This document shows, one piece after another, positions 53,658 to 64,000 of a DNA stretch of 64,000 bases. Below the pieces are notes generated by a model. The model did no database searches. It worked only from the letters and a program-made list of their open reading frames with translations, and had not been told where the DNA came from. The translations under genes were made by a program, and so were the position numbers. The stretch is from the NCBI RefSeq assembly GCF_030814835.1, contig NZ_JAUSVS010000002.1:682001-746000 (forward strand), given 5' to 3'. Each line of letters begins with the position of its first letter. Position 1 is the first letter of the stretch. The DNA comes from Caulobacter ginsengisoli (GTDB taxonomy: Bacteria > Pseudomonadota > Alphaproteobacteria > Caulobacterales > Caulobacteraceae).

Positions 53658-55301
53658 ATGCCCTTGAAATTAGCAATCGTCGGCCGCCCGAACGTCGGCA
53701 AATCGACCCTGTTCAACCGTCTGGCCGGCAAGAAGCTGGCCATCGTCGACGACCGCCCGGGCGTGACCCGCGACCGCCGCTTCGCCACCGGCAATATCGG
53801 CGACCTGGACCTGGCCCTGATCGACACCGCCGGCTTCGAGGATGTCGACGACGACAGCCTGGAAGCGCGCATGCGGGCCCAGACTGAGCTCGCCATCGAC
53901 GAGTGCGATGTGGCGCTGTTCCTCATCGACGCCCGCGAGGGCATCACCCCGATGGACGAGGTGTTCGCCGAGCTGCTGCGCCGCAAGGACAAGCCCGTGC
54001 TGCTGGCCGCCAACAAGGCCGAGGGCCGGCAGGGCGAGTCCGGGGCGCTGGAGGCCTACAACCTGGGCCTGGGCGAGCCGCTGCAGATCTCCGGCGAGCA
54101 CGGCGAGGGCATGGCCGATCTCTATGCGGCCCTTGCCGTCTATGCCGAGCCCTTCGAGGACGAGGAAGAGGTCGACACCGAAAACCCCATCAAGCTGGCC
54201 ATTGTCGGCCGGCCCAACGCCGGCAAGTCGACCCTGGTCAACCGCCTGCTGGGCGAGGACCGCATGCTGACCGGCCCGGAAGCCGGCATCACCCGCGACG
54301 CCATTCCCGTCGACTGGGAATGGGACGGGCGCAAGGTGCGGCTGGTCGACACCGCCGGGCTGCGGCGCAAGGCGCGCATCCACGAGAAGCTGGAAAAGCT
54401 CTCCACCCACGATTCGATCCGGGCCATCACCTTCGCCGAGGTGGTGGTGCTGGTCATGGACGCCACCCACCCCTTCGAGATCCAGGACCTGCAGATCGCC
54501 GACCTGGTCGAGCGGGAAGGGCGGGGCCTGGTCTTCGTGCTGGCCAAATGGGACCTGGTCGAGGACCCGCAGGCCCAGCTCAAGGCCTTCATCGAGCATG
54601 CCGAGCGCATGCTGCCCCAGGTGCGCGGGGCCCCGGTGATCGCGCTGTCGGCCGAGACCGGCAAGGGCGTCGACCGGCTGATGCCGGCGGTGATCAAGCT
54701 GCATCGCGACTGGTCGACCAAGGTCAAGACCCGCGACCTCAACGACTGGCTGGCCATGGCCGTCCAGCGCCATCCGCCCCCCGCCGTGGGCGGGCGCCGG
54801 GTGAAGCCGAAATACATGGCCCAGACCAAGGCCCGGCCCCCGACCTTCGTGCTGTTCTCCAGCCGCGCCGACCAGATGCCCGAGCATTATCGCCGCTATC
54901 TGGTGCATTCGCTGCGCGAGAGCTTCGACATGCCGGGCGTGCCGATCCGCATCACGGTGAAGACCGGCAAGAACCCCTACACCGAAGAGGTCGAGGGCGC
55001 GCCGGGTTCGCGCAAGAAGGCCGCCGAGGCCCTGGCCAAGGCCACGCCGCTCGACGCCGCCGTCAACACCGAGACGCCTCCAAAGCCCAAGAAACCGCGC
55101 CACAAGCCCGCGCCCAAGGGGGCCGGCGGCGGCAAGTCGGCCCACAAGGCCAAGATGGCGATCGTGGCGCGCAAGAAGCCCTCGACCCGGCCCAAGAAGG
55201 CCGTGTTCAAGGGGCCCAAGGCCGGGGTCGCCCGGCCTGGCAGTTCCAAGCCCCGGTCCGGCCCTAAGCCTGGACGGCCGAGCCGGCCTTCCAGTCGCTG
55301 A
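53658..55301 (+). CDS. der: ribosome-assembly GTPase Der (EngA)
   Basis: Der has two GTPase domains and acts in 50S subunit assembly. Domain 1: [26 protein letters not shown]. Domain 2: [35 protein letters not shown]. The KH-like domain ends with [15 protein letters not shown]. 547 residues, about 55 longer than E. coli Der, because of a Lys/Pro/Gly-rich tail with repeated KKP and PKKA units. The 3' end overlaps the convergent SDR gene by 38 nt. Confidence 0.97.
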   Translation: MPLKLAIVGRPNVGKSTLFNRLAGKKLAIVDDRPGVTRDRRFATGNIGDLDLALIDTAGFEDVDDDSLEARMRAQTELAIDECDVALFLIDAREGITPMDEVFAELLRRKDKPVLLAANKAEGRQGESGALEAYNLGLGEPLQISGEHGEGMADLYAALAVYAEPFEDEEEVDTENPIKLAIVGRPNAGKSTLVNRLLGEDRMLTGPEAGITRDAIPVDWEWDGRKVRLVDTAGLRRKARIHEKLEKLSTHDSIRAITFAEVVVLVMDATHPFEIQDLQIADLVEREGRGLVFVLAKWDLVEDPQAQLKAFIEHAERMLPQVRGAPVIALSAETGKGVDRLMPAVIKLHRDWSTKVKTRDLNDWLAMAVQRHPPPAVGGRRVKPKYMAQTKARPPTFVLFSSRADQMPEHYRRYLVHSLRESFDMPGVPIRITVKTGKNPYTEEVEGAPGSRKKAAEALAKATPLDAAVNTETPPKPKKPRHKPAPKGAGGGKSAHKAKMAIVARKKPSTRPKKAVFKGPKAGVARPGSSKPRSGPKPGRPSRPSSR

Positions 55302-56007
55302 ACTTGACCGTCTCGGTCGGCAGGCCCCGGTCGCCCTGGGCCAGCTCGACGATCAGCGGCGCGATCTCCATCGGGTCGGGCAGGGTGGCCGGATCCTCGC
55401 CCGGGAAGGCCTCGGCCCGCATTCGGGTGCGCATCTGGTTGGGGTCCAGCAGCACGGCGCGGACGTTGCTGTTCTCGATCTCGTCCGCCCAGCAGCGCAC
55501 CAGGGCCTCCATGCCGGCCTTGGTGGCGGCGTAGGTCCCCCAGAAGGCCTTGGGCCGCGCGACCCGGCCCGTGGTCAGGAAGATGGCCCGGCCGGCGTCC
55601 GACGCCTTCAGCAGCGGCTCGAACGAGCGGATGATCCGCCAGGTGGCGGTCAGGTTGACCGCCAGGGCCTCGTCCCAGCGCTTCTGGACGATATGGCCGG
55701 TCGGGGTGATCGGGCCCAGCACGGCGGCGGCGTGGACCAGGATGTCGATGCGGCCGTAGCGCTCATGCAGCGCCGCGCCCAGATGGTCGAGGCCGTCCGG
55801 CTCCTTCAGGTCGATGGGAACCAGGGTGGCGTGCGAACCGGTGTCGGCGAAAATCTGGTCGTCCAGGGCTTCCAGCGCCCCCTGGGTGCGGCCCAGGGCC
55901 ACCACATGGGCGCCGGCCCGGGCCAGGCCGAGGGCGGCGGCGTGGCCGATGCCACGGGTGGCGCCAGTGACGACGGCGATACGGTCTTTCAAGGGAGTCG
56001 GGGTCAT
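55264..56007 (-). CDS. short-chain dehydrogenase/reductase
   Basis: 247 residues. Rossmann motif [20 protein letters not shown], the LVHAAAV strand (NAG-type position altered), and the catalytic Tyr-x3-Lys in [16 protein letters not shown]. SDRs of this size reduce or oxidise small carbonyl compounds. The C-terminal part mentions no substrate hallmark. Last gene of a unit with the wHTH regulator and membrane protein upstream; convergent with der. Confidence 0.92.
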   Translation of the reverse strand: MTPTPLKDRIAVVTGATRGIGHAAALGLARAGAHVVALGRTQGALEALDDQIFADTGSHATLVPIDLKEPDGLDHLGAALHERYGRIDILVHAAAVLGPITPTGHIVQKRWDEALAVNLTATWRIIRSFEPLLKASDAGRAIFLTTGRVARPKAFWGTYAATKAGMEALVRCWADEIENSNVRAVLLDPNQMRTRMRAEAFPGEDPATLPDPMEIAPLIVELAQGDRGLPTETVKFSDWKAGSAVQA

Positions 56008-56025
56008 GGCGGGCTTCTAGAACAG

Positions 56026-56340
56026 CTACCCAGCTTTCGCCACCTCCGGCGCGGCGGCGGCGGCGGCCGCGGCGAGCGCCTGCAGGGCTTTCACATGGGC
56101 GGCGAAGGCGCTTCGGCCCAGCGGGGTGAGGGCCAGCCAGGTGCGGGTCTTGCCGCCGGCCGGCGCCTTGCGGATCCGCAGATAGCCGACTTCCTCCATC
56201 GCCTTGATGTGCTTGGAGAGGACCGAGTCGCTGACCCCCGTCGTCTCGCGCAGAAGGGCGAACTCGGCGTCGGTGACCGTGGCCAGCAGGGCGGCGATCT
56301 GCAGCCGCGCGGGCGGATGGATGACGGAATCCAGGCTCAT
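56026..56340 (-). CDS. winged-helix transcriptional regulator
   Basis: 104 residues from ATG 56340, overlapping the preceding membrane-protein gene (ATGA). The wHTH reads PPARLQIAALLATVTDAEFA, LLRETTGVSDSVLSKHIKAM and GYLRIRKAPAGGKTRTWLAL, of the short MarR/ArsR-like kind without a metal site. It likely binds the TTTCCA palindrome before the operon and so autoregulates it. An Ala-rich C-terminus follows. Confidence 0.9.
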   Translation of the reverse strand: MSLDSVIHPPARLQIAALLATVTDAEFALLRETTGVSDSVLSKHIKAMEEVGYLRIRKAPAGGKTRTWLALTPLGRSAFAAHVKALQALAAAAAAAAPEVAKAG

Positions 56341-56774
56341 GCGGCGCTTGCCAGTTCGGCGCGGTAGACCCGCTCCCACAGCCGGCCGGTGAAGAAGACG
56401 CAGACAAAGACCACCGCGCCGGCCGCGAACGGCGTCCAGTCGGGCAGGTCCAGCCTTTGCCGCAGGATCGAAAGGGTCACGCCGCCGAGCAGGACGGCCA
56501 GGGTGATCATCGACACCCAAAGCGTGCGTCCCCACCGCCAGCCGTTGACGAAGAAGCCCAGCCTGCTGCGCGACCAGTTGGCCAGCAGGACCGAGCCGAT
56601 GGCGACCAGCGAGGCTGCCATGGAGGGCAGGGGATCGGGCAGGGCCATGGCCGCCACCAGGCCGCCGCCCATGGCGGCCACTACCAGGTGATAGCCCACC
56701 GGCCAGCGGGCGCGGTTCAGGACCGTGGCGCGGGCGCGCTGGATAGTTTCGAGGTCTTGCAGGGGGGTGGGCAC
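56337..56774 (-). CDS. four-helix membrane protein paired with wHTH regulator
   Basis: 145 residues from GTG 56774 with GGAGG 6 nt upstream. About four predicted helices: YHLVVAAMGGGLVAAMALP, MAASLVAIGSVLLANWS, LWVSMITLAVLLGGVTLSIL, FAAGAVVFVCVFFTGRLWE. I do not recognise a named family. It is the first gene of the unit membrane protein-wHTH-SDR, so the regulator may respond to a signal connected with this protein. Confidence 0.85.
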   Translation of the reverse strand: MPTPLQDLETIQRARATVLNRARWPVGYHLVVAAMGGGLVAAMALPDPLPSMAASLVAIGSVLLANWSRSRLGFFVNGWRWGRTLWVSMITLAVLLGGVTLSILRQRLDLPDWTPFAAGAVVFVCVFFTGRLWERVYRAELASAA

Positions 56775-56793
56775 AGGCGGCCTCCACGGTTAC

Positions 56794-56808
56794 TTTCCAG
56801 ATTGGAAA
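56794..56808. promoter_or_regulatory. palindrome TTTCCA-GAT-TGGAAA, probable operator
   Basis: This perfect inverted repeat lies 20 bp upstream of the membrane-protein gene; another TTTCCA half-site is at 56819-56824. The placement fits autoregulation by the small wHTH protein of the same unit. Confidence 0.65.
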
Positions 56809-56829
56809 ATAGCGTGACTTTCCAATTCG

Positions 56830-57804
56830 TCAAGTAGTCCCCGACTCGGGGTTCGGACGCCCGGCGTATTTCTGGGCGATCACCGCGCAGGCCATCAGCT
56901 GCATCTGGTGAAACAGCATCAGCGGGATGATCATCAGGCCCGCCACCGCCGGGGCGAACAGGATGGCGGCCATGGGGGCGCCGGTGACCAGGCTCTTCTT
57001 GGAGCCGCAGAAGACGATGGTGATCTCGTCGGCCTTGTCGAACTTCAGGCCCTGGGCGATGGCCCGGGTGGCGATGAGCACCACCGCCAGCAGCACGGCG
57101 CAAACCACCGCCGTGGCGATCAGGGCGGGGATGGCGATGCGGCTCCAGACGCCGCCGGCCACCGCGGCGCTGAAGGCCGAATAGACCACGATCAGCACCG
57201 AGCCGCGGTCGACCACGCCGATGATCCGGCTGTGTTTCTGCAGCAGGCCGATCAGCCAGGGCCGCAGGAGCTGGCCGGCGATGAAGGGCAGCAGCAGCTG
57301 CACCAGGATGGCCTGCACCGCCTCCCAGCCCAGCCCCGCGCCCTGCACATGCATCAACAGGCCCACCAGGGCCGGGGTGGCGACCATGGCGAACAGGTTG
57401 GAGGCCGAGGCGCTGCACACGGCGGCGGCGACATTGCCCCGGGCGATCGAGGTAAAGGCGATGGAGGCCTGCACGGTCGAGGGCAGGCAACAGAGGAAGA
57501 GGATGCCCACCGACATCGACTTGGGCAGGATGGCTTCCGGAGTCAGGGTGATCAGAAGGCCCAGGATCGGGAACAGCACGAAGCTGATCGACAGCACCGT
57601 CAGGTGCAGCCGCCAGTGGGTGATCCCGGAGATCACCGCCTCGCGCGACAGCTTGGCCCCGTGCAGGAAGAACAGAAATCCGACCACCAGCTTGGCGGCG
57701 GTGGCGACATAGGCGGCGGTCTCTCCCCGCACCGGGAAGATCGAGGCCAGCGTCACCGTGGCCAGCAGGGCCAGGACGTAGGGGTCGACCTTGGGGAGCT
57801 TCAC
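56830..57804 (-). CDS. bile acid:sodium symporter (BASS) family transporter
   Basis: 324 residues from GTG 57804, 2 nt after purF. About ten predicted helices. Family blocks include KLVVGFLFFLHGAKLSREAV, SVGILFLCCLPSTVQASIAF (the crossover region), VCSASASNLFAMVATPALVG and FCGSKKSLVTGAPMAAILF. It belongs to the SBF-like (PF13593-type) branch; the substrate is an organic anion of unknown identity. It is probably cotranscribed with purF. Confidence 0.93.
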   Translation of the reverse strand: MKLPKVDPYVLALLATVTLASIFPVRGETAAYVATAAKLVVGFLFFLHGAKLSREAVISGITHWRLHLTVLSISFVLFPILGLLITLTPEAILPKSMSVGILFLCCLPSTVQASIAFTSIARGNVAAAVCSASASNLFAMVATPALVGLLMHVQGAGLGWEAVQAILVQLLLPFIAGQLLRPWLIGLLQKHSRIIGVVDRGSVLIVVYSAFSAAVAGGVWSRIAIPALIATAVVCAVLLAVVLIATRAIAQGLKFDKADEITIVFCGSKKSLVTGAPMAAILFAPAVAGLMIIPLMLFHQMQLMACAVIAQKYAGRPNPESGTT

Positions 57805-57806
57805 CG

Positions 57807-59278
<1,472 letters not shown>

Positions 59279-59282
<4 letters not shown>

Positions 59283-59896
59283 CGCGACGTCTCCACTTTG
59301 TCTTTTCCAGCCTTGGCCGGCCTCTTACTCGGTTTGGCGCCGTCCGTCTCGCCTGGAGTCGGTGCGGCTTGATCGCGCACGGCCTTTTCCACCACCGGCG
59401 CCACCTTGCCGGCCAGGGCCAGACCGTCCGGCGCGAAAGCCTGCAGGATGCGGCCGGCGGTGGCGCTTAGCGGGAACAGCGGCGACTTGGCCACCCAGGC
59501 CGGCGGCTGGCCCGAGCCGACCGCCATGTTGAAGAGCAGGTTGAACACCCCCAGGATCACCAGAGCCCGGATCAGGCCAAATCCCATGCCGACGGCCCGG
59601 TCCAACAGGCCCAGCCCCTGCGTCTCCTGCACGCTGCGGATCAGCGTGCCGCCCCACAGCCGCAGCAGCAGATAGACCAGCCCGAAGACCGCCACGATGG
59701 CGATGGCCACGGCCGCCCAGTCGGGATGGACCGCCTGCCGGACCAGGGGCGCGGTGAACCGCAGCGCCGCGACCGCGACGATGGCCGCGACCAGGAAGGC
59801 CACCACCGTCACCACCTCCTTGGTCGCGCCCCGCACGAAGCCGACGATGGCCGAGACGATGAGGATCAGGGCCGCGATGATGTCGAAGAAGGTCAT
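59279..59896 (-). CDS. cvpA: CvpA family membrane protein
   Basis: 205 residues with four predicted helices (FFDIIAALILIVSAIVGFVR, VVAFLVAAIVAVAALRF and others) and RGATKEVVTVVAFL near the start, typical of CvpA. The C-terminus has an Ala/Lys-rich cytoplasmic tail. CvpA is needed for colicin V export in E. coli and linked to membrane homeostasis; it is usually found beside purF, as here. Between radA (4 nt upstream) and purF. Confidence 0.94.
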
Positions 59897-59900
59897 GGGG

Positions 59901-61262
59901 TCAGTTCCACGACTGTTCCCCGATCCGGGTCACCGCGTCGGCCAGTCGCGAGACGCCGGTCAGTTTCAGCAGGTCCGGCGCCGTCGTCGGCCCCAAGACG
60001 CGGGAGAAGCCCAGCTTGGCCGCCTCCTTCAGGCGCAGCTCCATGCGGCTGACCGGCCGCACGTCGCCCGACAGGCTGACCTCGCCGAACACCACGCAGT
60101 CCTGCGGCAGGGCCTCGTCCAGGGCCGAGGACGCCAGGGCCGCCGCCGCCGCCAGGTCGGCGGCCGGCTCGTTGATGCGCAGGCCGCCGGCGACGTTCAG
60201 ATAGACGTCGCGGTTGCCGAACCCCAGGCCGCAGCGGGTTTCCAGCACCGCCAGCACCATGGCGAGGCGCCCGCTGTCCCAGCCGACGACGGCGCGGCGG
60301 GGCGTGCCATAGGCCGAGGGCGCCACCAGCGCCTGGAACTCGACCAGCACCGGGCGCGAACCCTCCAGCCCCGCGAACACCGCCGCCCCGGCCGCCCGTT
60401 CGCCGCCGCTGTCGAGGAACAGGGCCGAAGGGTTCTTGACCTCGGCCAGGCCCGCGTCGCCCATCTCGAAGACGCCGATCTCGTCGGTGGCCCCGAAGCG
60501 GTTCTTGGCCCCGCGCAGGATGCGGAAGGGGTAGCCGCGCTCGCCCTCGAAGGCGAGGACGGCGTCGACCATGTGCTCGACCACGCGCGGGCCGGCGATC
60601 TGGCCGTCCTTGGTGACATGGCCGACCAGGACGATGGCGATGCCGCGCTTCTTGGCCAGCCGCACCAGTTCGGCCGCGCAGCTGCGCACCTGGGTCACCG
60701 AGCCAGGGCCCGCCTCGTGGGCGTCACTCCACAGGGTCTGGATGGAATCGATGACCACCAGGTCGAACGGTTCGCGCTTGAGGCCATCGAGGATGTCACG
60801 CAGCGCCGTCTCGGCGGCCAGCTTCACCGGCGCCAGGGAGAGCCCCATCCGCTGGGCCCGGCCCCGGATCTGTTCCACGGCCTCTTCGCCGGAGATGTAG
60901 GCGCAGCGCACGCCGCGCAGGGCCGCGTTGCCGGCCACCTGCAGCAGCAGGGTGGACTTACCCACGCCCGGGTCGCCGGCGATCAGGATGGCCGAGCCCG
61001 GCACCACGCCGCCGCCGCAGACCCGGTCGAACTCATCGACGCCGGTGGCGATACGCGGCGGAGCGGCGTCCTGGGTCTCCAGGGTCTCGAAGCTGAGGCC
61101 CCGCTGCTTGCTGGCCTTGGAGGGAGCCAGGGCGCCGGGCGGGCGGCTGGTCAGTTCCTCGACCAGGGCGTTCCAGGCCCCGCACGCCGTGCACTGGCCG
61201 GCCCACTTGGTGTGGGCGGCCCCGCAGGACTGGCAGACATAGATGGCGCCGTCGCGTGCCAT
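59901..61262 (-). CDS. radA: DNA repair protein RadA
   Basis: 453 residues. Zinc finger CQSCGAAHTKWAGQCTACG; RecA-like ATPase with Walker A AGDPGVGKSTLLLQVAG and Walker B LVVIDSIQTLW; the RadA-specific KNRFG in GAKNRFGATDEIGVFEM; and a Lon-like C-terminal domain. RadA drives branch migration in recombination. First gene of radA-cvpA-purF-BASS. Confidence 0.97.
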   Translation of the reverse strand: MARDGAIYVCQSCGAAHTKWAGQCTACGAWNALVEELTSRPPGALAPSKASKQRGLSFETLETQDAAPPRIATGVDEFDRVCGGGVVPGSAILIAGDPGVGKSTLLLQVAGNAALRGVRCAYISGEEAVEQIRGRAQRMGLSLAPVKLAAETALRDILDGLKREPFDLVVIDSIQTLWSDAHEAGPGSVTQVRSCAAELVRLAKKRGIAIVLVGHVTKDGQIAGPRVVEHMVDAVLAFEGERGYPFRILRGAKNRFGATDEIGVFEMGDAGLAEVKNPSALFLDSGGERAAGAAVFAGLEGSRPVLVEFQALVAPSAYGTPRRAVVGWDSGRLAMVLAVLETRCGLGFGNRDVYLNVAGGLRINEPAADLAAAAALASSALDEALPQDCVVFGEVSLSGDVRPVSRMELRLKEAAKLGFSRVLGPTTAPDLLKLTGVSRLADAVTRIGEQSWN

Positions 61263-61425
61263 GACTCTCCCGATTCGCTTGGATGAAGCAGTTTAGCAGG
61301 CGTTCAGCCACGGGCGTCCCCTCATGGAGAGAAGGGGACTTCGCGGAACCGTGTTTCGCCAGACTCTGTCAGATGTTCCTAATCTGGGGACTCAGGGGGA
61401 ATTTCGCCAGGATGGAGATTTGGGG

Positions 61426-62040
61426 ATGAGCGTAGTCGAGGGACCGAAGGCCCAGGGCCTGATTGAGCGGGTGAGGCTGATTCTCACCGAACCCCAGAAG
61501 GCCTGGGAGGTGATCGACGGCGAAACCGCCACCGTTCAGGGCCTCTATACCGGCTATGCGTGTATCCTGGCGGCCATTCCGCCGATCGCCGGCTTCATCG
61601 GCGCCAGCCTGTTCCACGGCCTGTTCAGCATGACGGGGCTGCTGGTCATGGCCATCCTCCAGTATGTGCTGGGCCTGGTCATGCTGTTCGTCCTGGCCCT
61701 GATCGCCGACGCCCTGGCGCCCAGCTTCGACGGCCAGAAAAGCCAGATCCAGGCGATGAAGGCGGTGACCTACGCCTGGACGGCCGCCTGGGTCGGCGGC
61801 GCCTTCGCCATCATCCCGATCATCGGTGGTATCGGCGCCCTGGCCGGCGGTCTCTACACCCTCTACCTGCTCTATCTGGGCCTGCCCAAGCTGATGAAGG
61901 TCCCGGCCGAGAAGGCGATCGGCTACACGGTGGTGGTCATCCTGGCCGGCATCGTGGTCGGCTGGGTGGTGTTCGCCATCCCGGCCATGCTGGTGGGCAT
62001 GATGGGGTTCGGCCTGCTGGCCGCGGCCGCCTACGGCTGA
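61426..62040 (+). CDS. Yip1 family membrane protein
   Basis: 204 residues from ATG 61426 (GGAGATTTGGGG upstream; an in-frame extension to 61324 looks non-coding). It begins [20 protein letters not shown], then five predicted helices including [20 protein letters not shown] and [20 protein letters not shown]. This is the bacterial Yip1/DUF1282-type pattern. Function unknown. The 3' end overlaps alr by 10 nt on the opposite strand; divergent from radA. Confidence 0.9.
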   Translation: MSVVEGPKAQGLIERVRLILTEPQKAWEVIDGETATVQGLYTGYACILAAIPPIAGFIGASLFHGLFSMTGLLVMAILQYVLGLVMLFVLALIADALAPSFDGQKSQIQAMKAVTYAWTAAWVGGAFAIIPIIGGIGALAGGLYTLYLLYLGLPKLMKVPAEKAIGYTVVVILAGIVVGWVVFAIPAMLVGMMGFGLLAAAAYG

Positions 62041-63086
62041 GCCGGGGTCCAGCGGCGGTCGGCGCGCGGGGCCATGCGGCAGAGCAGCTCGTAGCCCAGC
62101 GTGCCGGCCGCCGCCGCGGCGTCTTCGACCGGCAGGTTGGGCCCGAACAGTTCGGCCAGGTCGCCGGCCGCCACGCCAGGCGCGTCGGTGACATCGACGG
62201 CGATCAGGTCCATCGACACCCGCCCGAGCAGCCGGCGCCGGCCGCCCGCCAGCCAGACGGCGCCCGCCGGGCTGGAGGCGCGCAGCACCCCGTCCGCATA
62301 GCCCGCCGCCAGGATGGCGACCCGCAACGGCTTGCCGGCCATGAAGGTGGCGCCATAGCCGATGGTCTCGCCGGCCGGGACGTCGCGCACCTGCAGCACG
62401 GGGACCTCGAAGGTCGCCACGGCCGAGAGCCCCGGCTGTCCGCCGCCGCCGTAGAGGGCGATGCCGGGGCGAACCAGGTCGAAGACGTAGTCGGGCCCCA
62501 GGAAGACGCCGGCGGAGTTGGCCAGGCTGGCCTTCACGCCTGGGAACAGCGCCCGCACCGCCTGGAAGCGCTCGAGCTGGATGGCGTTCAGCGCATGGTC
62601 CGGCTCATCGGCGCAGGCCAGGTGGCTGATCACCAGCTCGCATGGCCGCCCGGCCAGCCCGTGGGCTTCCTCGAGCCGCACCCCCAGCCGGTTCATGCCG
62701 GTGTCGACATGCAGCCCGGCCGGTCCCGCCTGGTTCCAGAGGGCGACCTGCTCGAGGCTGTTGAGCACCGGGACCAGCCGCTCGGCCAGCAGGGCGGGGA
62801 CCGAGCCCGGCGTGGCGCCGTCCAGCACATAGATGGCAGCCTCAGGCCCCAGCGCCGCCCGCAGGCTGACGCCTTCGCTTAAGCGAGCCACATGGAAACT
62901 GCGCGCGCCCTCGGCCGCGAGGCGCCTGGCCGCCGCCGCCGCGCCCAGGCCATAGCCGTCGGCCTTGACCACCGGCGCCACCTCCGCGCCACCGGCCAGC
63001 CGGCGCAGCAGGGCGTGGTTGGCCGCCAGGGCGTCCAGGTCGATGGTGAGGCGGGCGGCGGTCATGGAGGAGGGAGCGCATAGCAC
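62031..63086 (-). CDS. alr: alanine racemase
   Basis: Alr makes D-alanine for peptidoglycan. I use GTG 63086, which has GAGGGA 5 nt upstream; ATG 63065 ([20 protein letters not shown]) has no ribosome site but matches family N-termini. 351 residues. The PLP lysine is in [13 protein letters not shown] (Lys41), the second catalytic Tyr in [20 protein letters not shown], and [12 protein letters not shown] binds the cofactor phosphate side. It lies between dnaB and radA, as in related genomes. Confidence 0.95.
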   Translation of the reverse strand: MLCAPSSMTAARLTIDLDALAANHALLRRLAGGAEVAPVVKADGYGLGAAAAARRLAAEGARSFHVARLSEGVSLRAALGPEAAIYVLDGATPGSVPALLAERLVPVLNSLEQVALWNQAGPAGLHVDTGMNRLGVRLEEAHGLAGRPCELVISHLACADEPDHALNAIQLERFQAVRALFPGVKASLANSAGVFLGPDYVFDLVRPGIALYGGGGQPGLSAVATFEVPVLQVRDVPAGETIGYGATFMAGKPLRVAILAAGYADGVLRASSPAGAVWLAGGRRRLLGRVSMDLIAVDVTDAPGVAAGDLAELFGPNLPVEDAAAAAGTLGYELLCRMAPRADRRWTPAQP

Positions 63087-63130
63087 CGGATTCCCTCGTC
63101 CTCTAGGTCGAAGAGGCGGCAGGCCCCCAA

Positions 63131-63183
63131 CTCCTCACCCGTAGGGGGAGGACGACCGCGCCAGAGCGCGGTCAGGAGGGGGT
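63131..63183. repeat. Family B-like palindromic element, solo unit
   Basis: In the alr-dnaB gap, CTCCTCACCC/TAGGGGGAG forms an imperfect hairpin, followed by the perfect 8-bp stem GACCGCGC-CAGA-GCGCGGTC (63154-63173), then AGGAGGGGGT. The design resembles one arm of the composite element at 23702-23811. Confidence 0.7.
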
Positions 63184-63271
63184 CTTCGGGCAGGGGCGCG
63201 GTGAGTGCTGATGACCACCGGGTGTCTTGCAAATCGCCCTGTCGAAGCCGGAAATCCCCAGACCCTGCCCG

Positions 63272-63347
63272 AACACCCCCACCTGGCCGGCCACGGGCGC
63301 GCTGCAGGCGCGCCTCGGGCGGGCCGTCCGCCCCCTACGTGGGCGGA
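63272..63347 (-). repeat. Family A two-hairpin repeat, solo copy after dnaB
   Basis: Third copy of the repeat that frames the DUF559 gene, in the orientation of the 15247-15333 copy. Stem 1 is TCCGCCC (63327-63333) with GGGCGGA (63341-63347), longer loop CCTACGT-like; stem 2 GGCGCGC-TGCAG-GCGCGCC is intact. It lies 5 nt past the dnaB stop on the minus strand. No DUF559 gene is next to it. Confidence 0.85.
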
Positions 63348-63352
63348 GTGGC

Positions 63353-64000
63353 TCAGCGGATCTCGAACCGTCCGTCGCGGGCCAGGTTGCCGAACTTGGT
63401 GGTGTCCTCGTGGAAGGAGAGGCGCACCGTGCCGATCGGGCCGTGGCGCTGCTTGCCGATGATGACCTCGGCCATGCCGGCGACGCGGTCCATCTTCTCC
63501 TGCCATTCCATGTGCTTGACGCTGTCGGCGGTGTCCGGCTCGGCGCGGCCCAGATAGTAGCTTTCGCGATAGACGAACATCACCGCGTCGGCGTCCTGCT
63601 CGATCGAGCCGGATTCGCGCAGGTCGGAGAGCTGGGGCTTCTTGTCCTCGCGGTTCTCGACCTGACGCGACAGCTGCGAGAGGGCCAGGACCGGCACGCC
63701 CAGCTCCTTGGCCAAGGACTTCAGGCCCATGGTGATCTGGCTGACCTCCTGGACGCGGTTGTCCGACTTGCTGCCTTCGCCGGCGGTAACCAGCTGCAGG
63801 TAGTCGACCACGATCAGGTCCAGGCCCGTCGAGCGCTTCAGCCGCCGCGAGCGGGCGGTCAGCTTGGAGATGGAGAGGCCGCCGGTGGCGTCGATGAACA
63901 GCGGCGATTCCTGGATTTCCATCGCCGCGTCGCGGACCCGGCCGAATTCCGAGGCGTCGATCTCGCCCTTGCGCAGGCGGTCGGACGACACGCCCGAGGC
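63353..64000 (-). CDS. dnaB: replicative DNA helicase DnaB, C-terminal part (cut by window edge)
   Basis: About 216 C-terminal residues are seen; the rest lies past the right edge. The RecA-like helicase core is recognisable: LDLIVVDYLQLVTAGEGSKS (Walker B region), ITMGLKSLAKELGVPVLALS, LSQLSRQVENREDKKPQLSD, LRESGSIEQDADAVMFVYRE, and a final LSFHEDTTKFGNLA. DnaB unwinds DNA at the replication fork. A family A hairpin stands at its 3' end. Confidence 0.97.
   Translation of the reverse strand, partial: ASGVSSDRLRKGEIDASEFGRVRDAAMEIQESPLFIDATGGLSISKLTARSRRLKRSTGLDLIVVDYLQLVTAGEGSKSDNRVQEVSQITMGLKSLAKELGVPVLALSQLSRQVENREDKKPQLSDLRESGSIEQDADAVMFVYRESYYLGRAEPDTADSVKHMEWQEKMDRVAGMAEVIIGKQRHGPIGTVRLSFHEDTTKFGNLARDGRFEIR

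Overview
The window is GC-rich, densely packed chromosomal DNA from an alphaproteobacterium, most likely a member of the Caulobacteraceae (Caulobacter or Phenylobacterium type). The basis is protein resemblance (the PhhA, MCP, GuaB, Der and RadA sequences), the local order dnaB-alr-radA-cvpA-purF, heavy use of ATGA/GTGA overlaps and GTG/TTG starts, and intergenic palindromic repeats of a type common in that family. No tRNA, rRNA, CRISPR array, prophage or classical insertion sequence was found.

Layout. 1-9.5 kb: a truncated secreted M28 peptidase, a toxin-like hypothetical protein, a LuxR-type regulator convergent with an RTX protein, a methyl-accepting chemotaxis protein, a YdcF-like protein with a PP2C-like phosphatase, and a membrane protein. 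9.7-14.7 kb: an arginine succinyltransferase operon (M20 hydrolase, astA, astD, astB) in which the M20 enzyme may replace AstE. 14.7-15.3 kb: a DUF559 nuclease gene framed by about 87-bp inverted repeats. 15.3-20.5 kb: phhA, a TetR regulator, a darcynin and ferredoxin pair, hspQ, ppx-rlmE, and a ParDE toxin-antitoxin pair. 20.5-25.4 kb: guaB, MAPEG, an RsmB-like methyltransferase and guaA. 25.5-32.2 kb: a VOC protein, a dehalogenase-like hydrolase, and the four-gene branched-chain 2-oxoacid dehydrogenase operon (E1a, E1b, E2, E3) with a visible sigma70-like promoter.

32.2-46.7 kb is an accessory mix: DUF899, YjbR, an acyltransferase, a membrane AraC regulator, a Rieske oxygenase divergent from its probable TetR repressor, patatin and phospholipase D proteins, cytochrome b561, two GST-fold proteins, GNAT, gluconokinase, MsrA, GDPD, YhhN and an ArsC-like protein. 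47.0-49.8 kb holds two tandem homologous three-gene modules, each made of a membrane protein, an ECF sigma factor and a small membrane protein. 49.9-55.3 kb carries YfgM-like TPR, BamB and Der, interrupted by three unrelated genes. 55.3-64 kb is mostly minus strand: SDR, wHTH regulator, membrane protein, BASS transporter, purF, cvpA, radA, alr and a partial dnaB, with a Yip1 protein on the plus strand.

The signals most worth following are the DUF559 gene with its inverted repeats plus a solo copy of the same repeat after dnaB, the duplicated ECF modules, and the ast operon with an M20 hydrolase. Smaller ones are a decayed copy of the 3' end of a TetR gene at 41.4 kb and a habit of convergent genes sharing CTAG at their stop codons. 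All family assignments come from reading the translated sequence; no database search was run.
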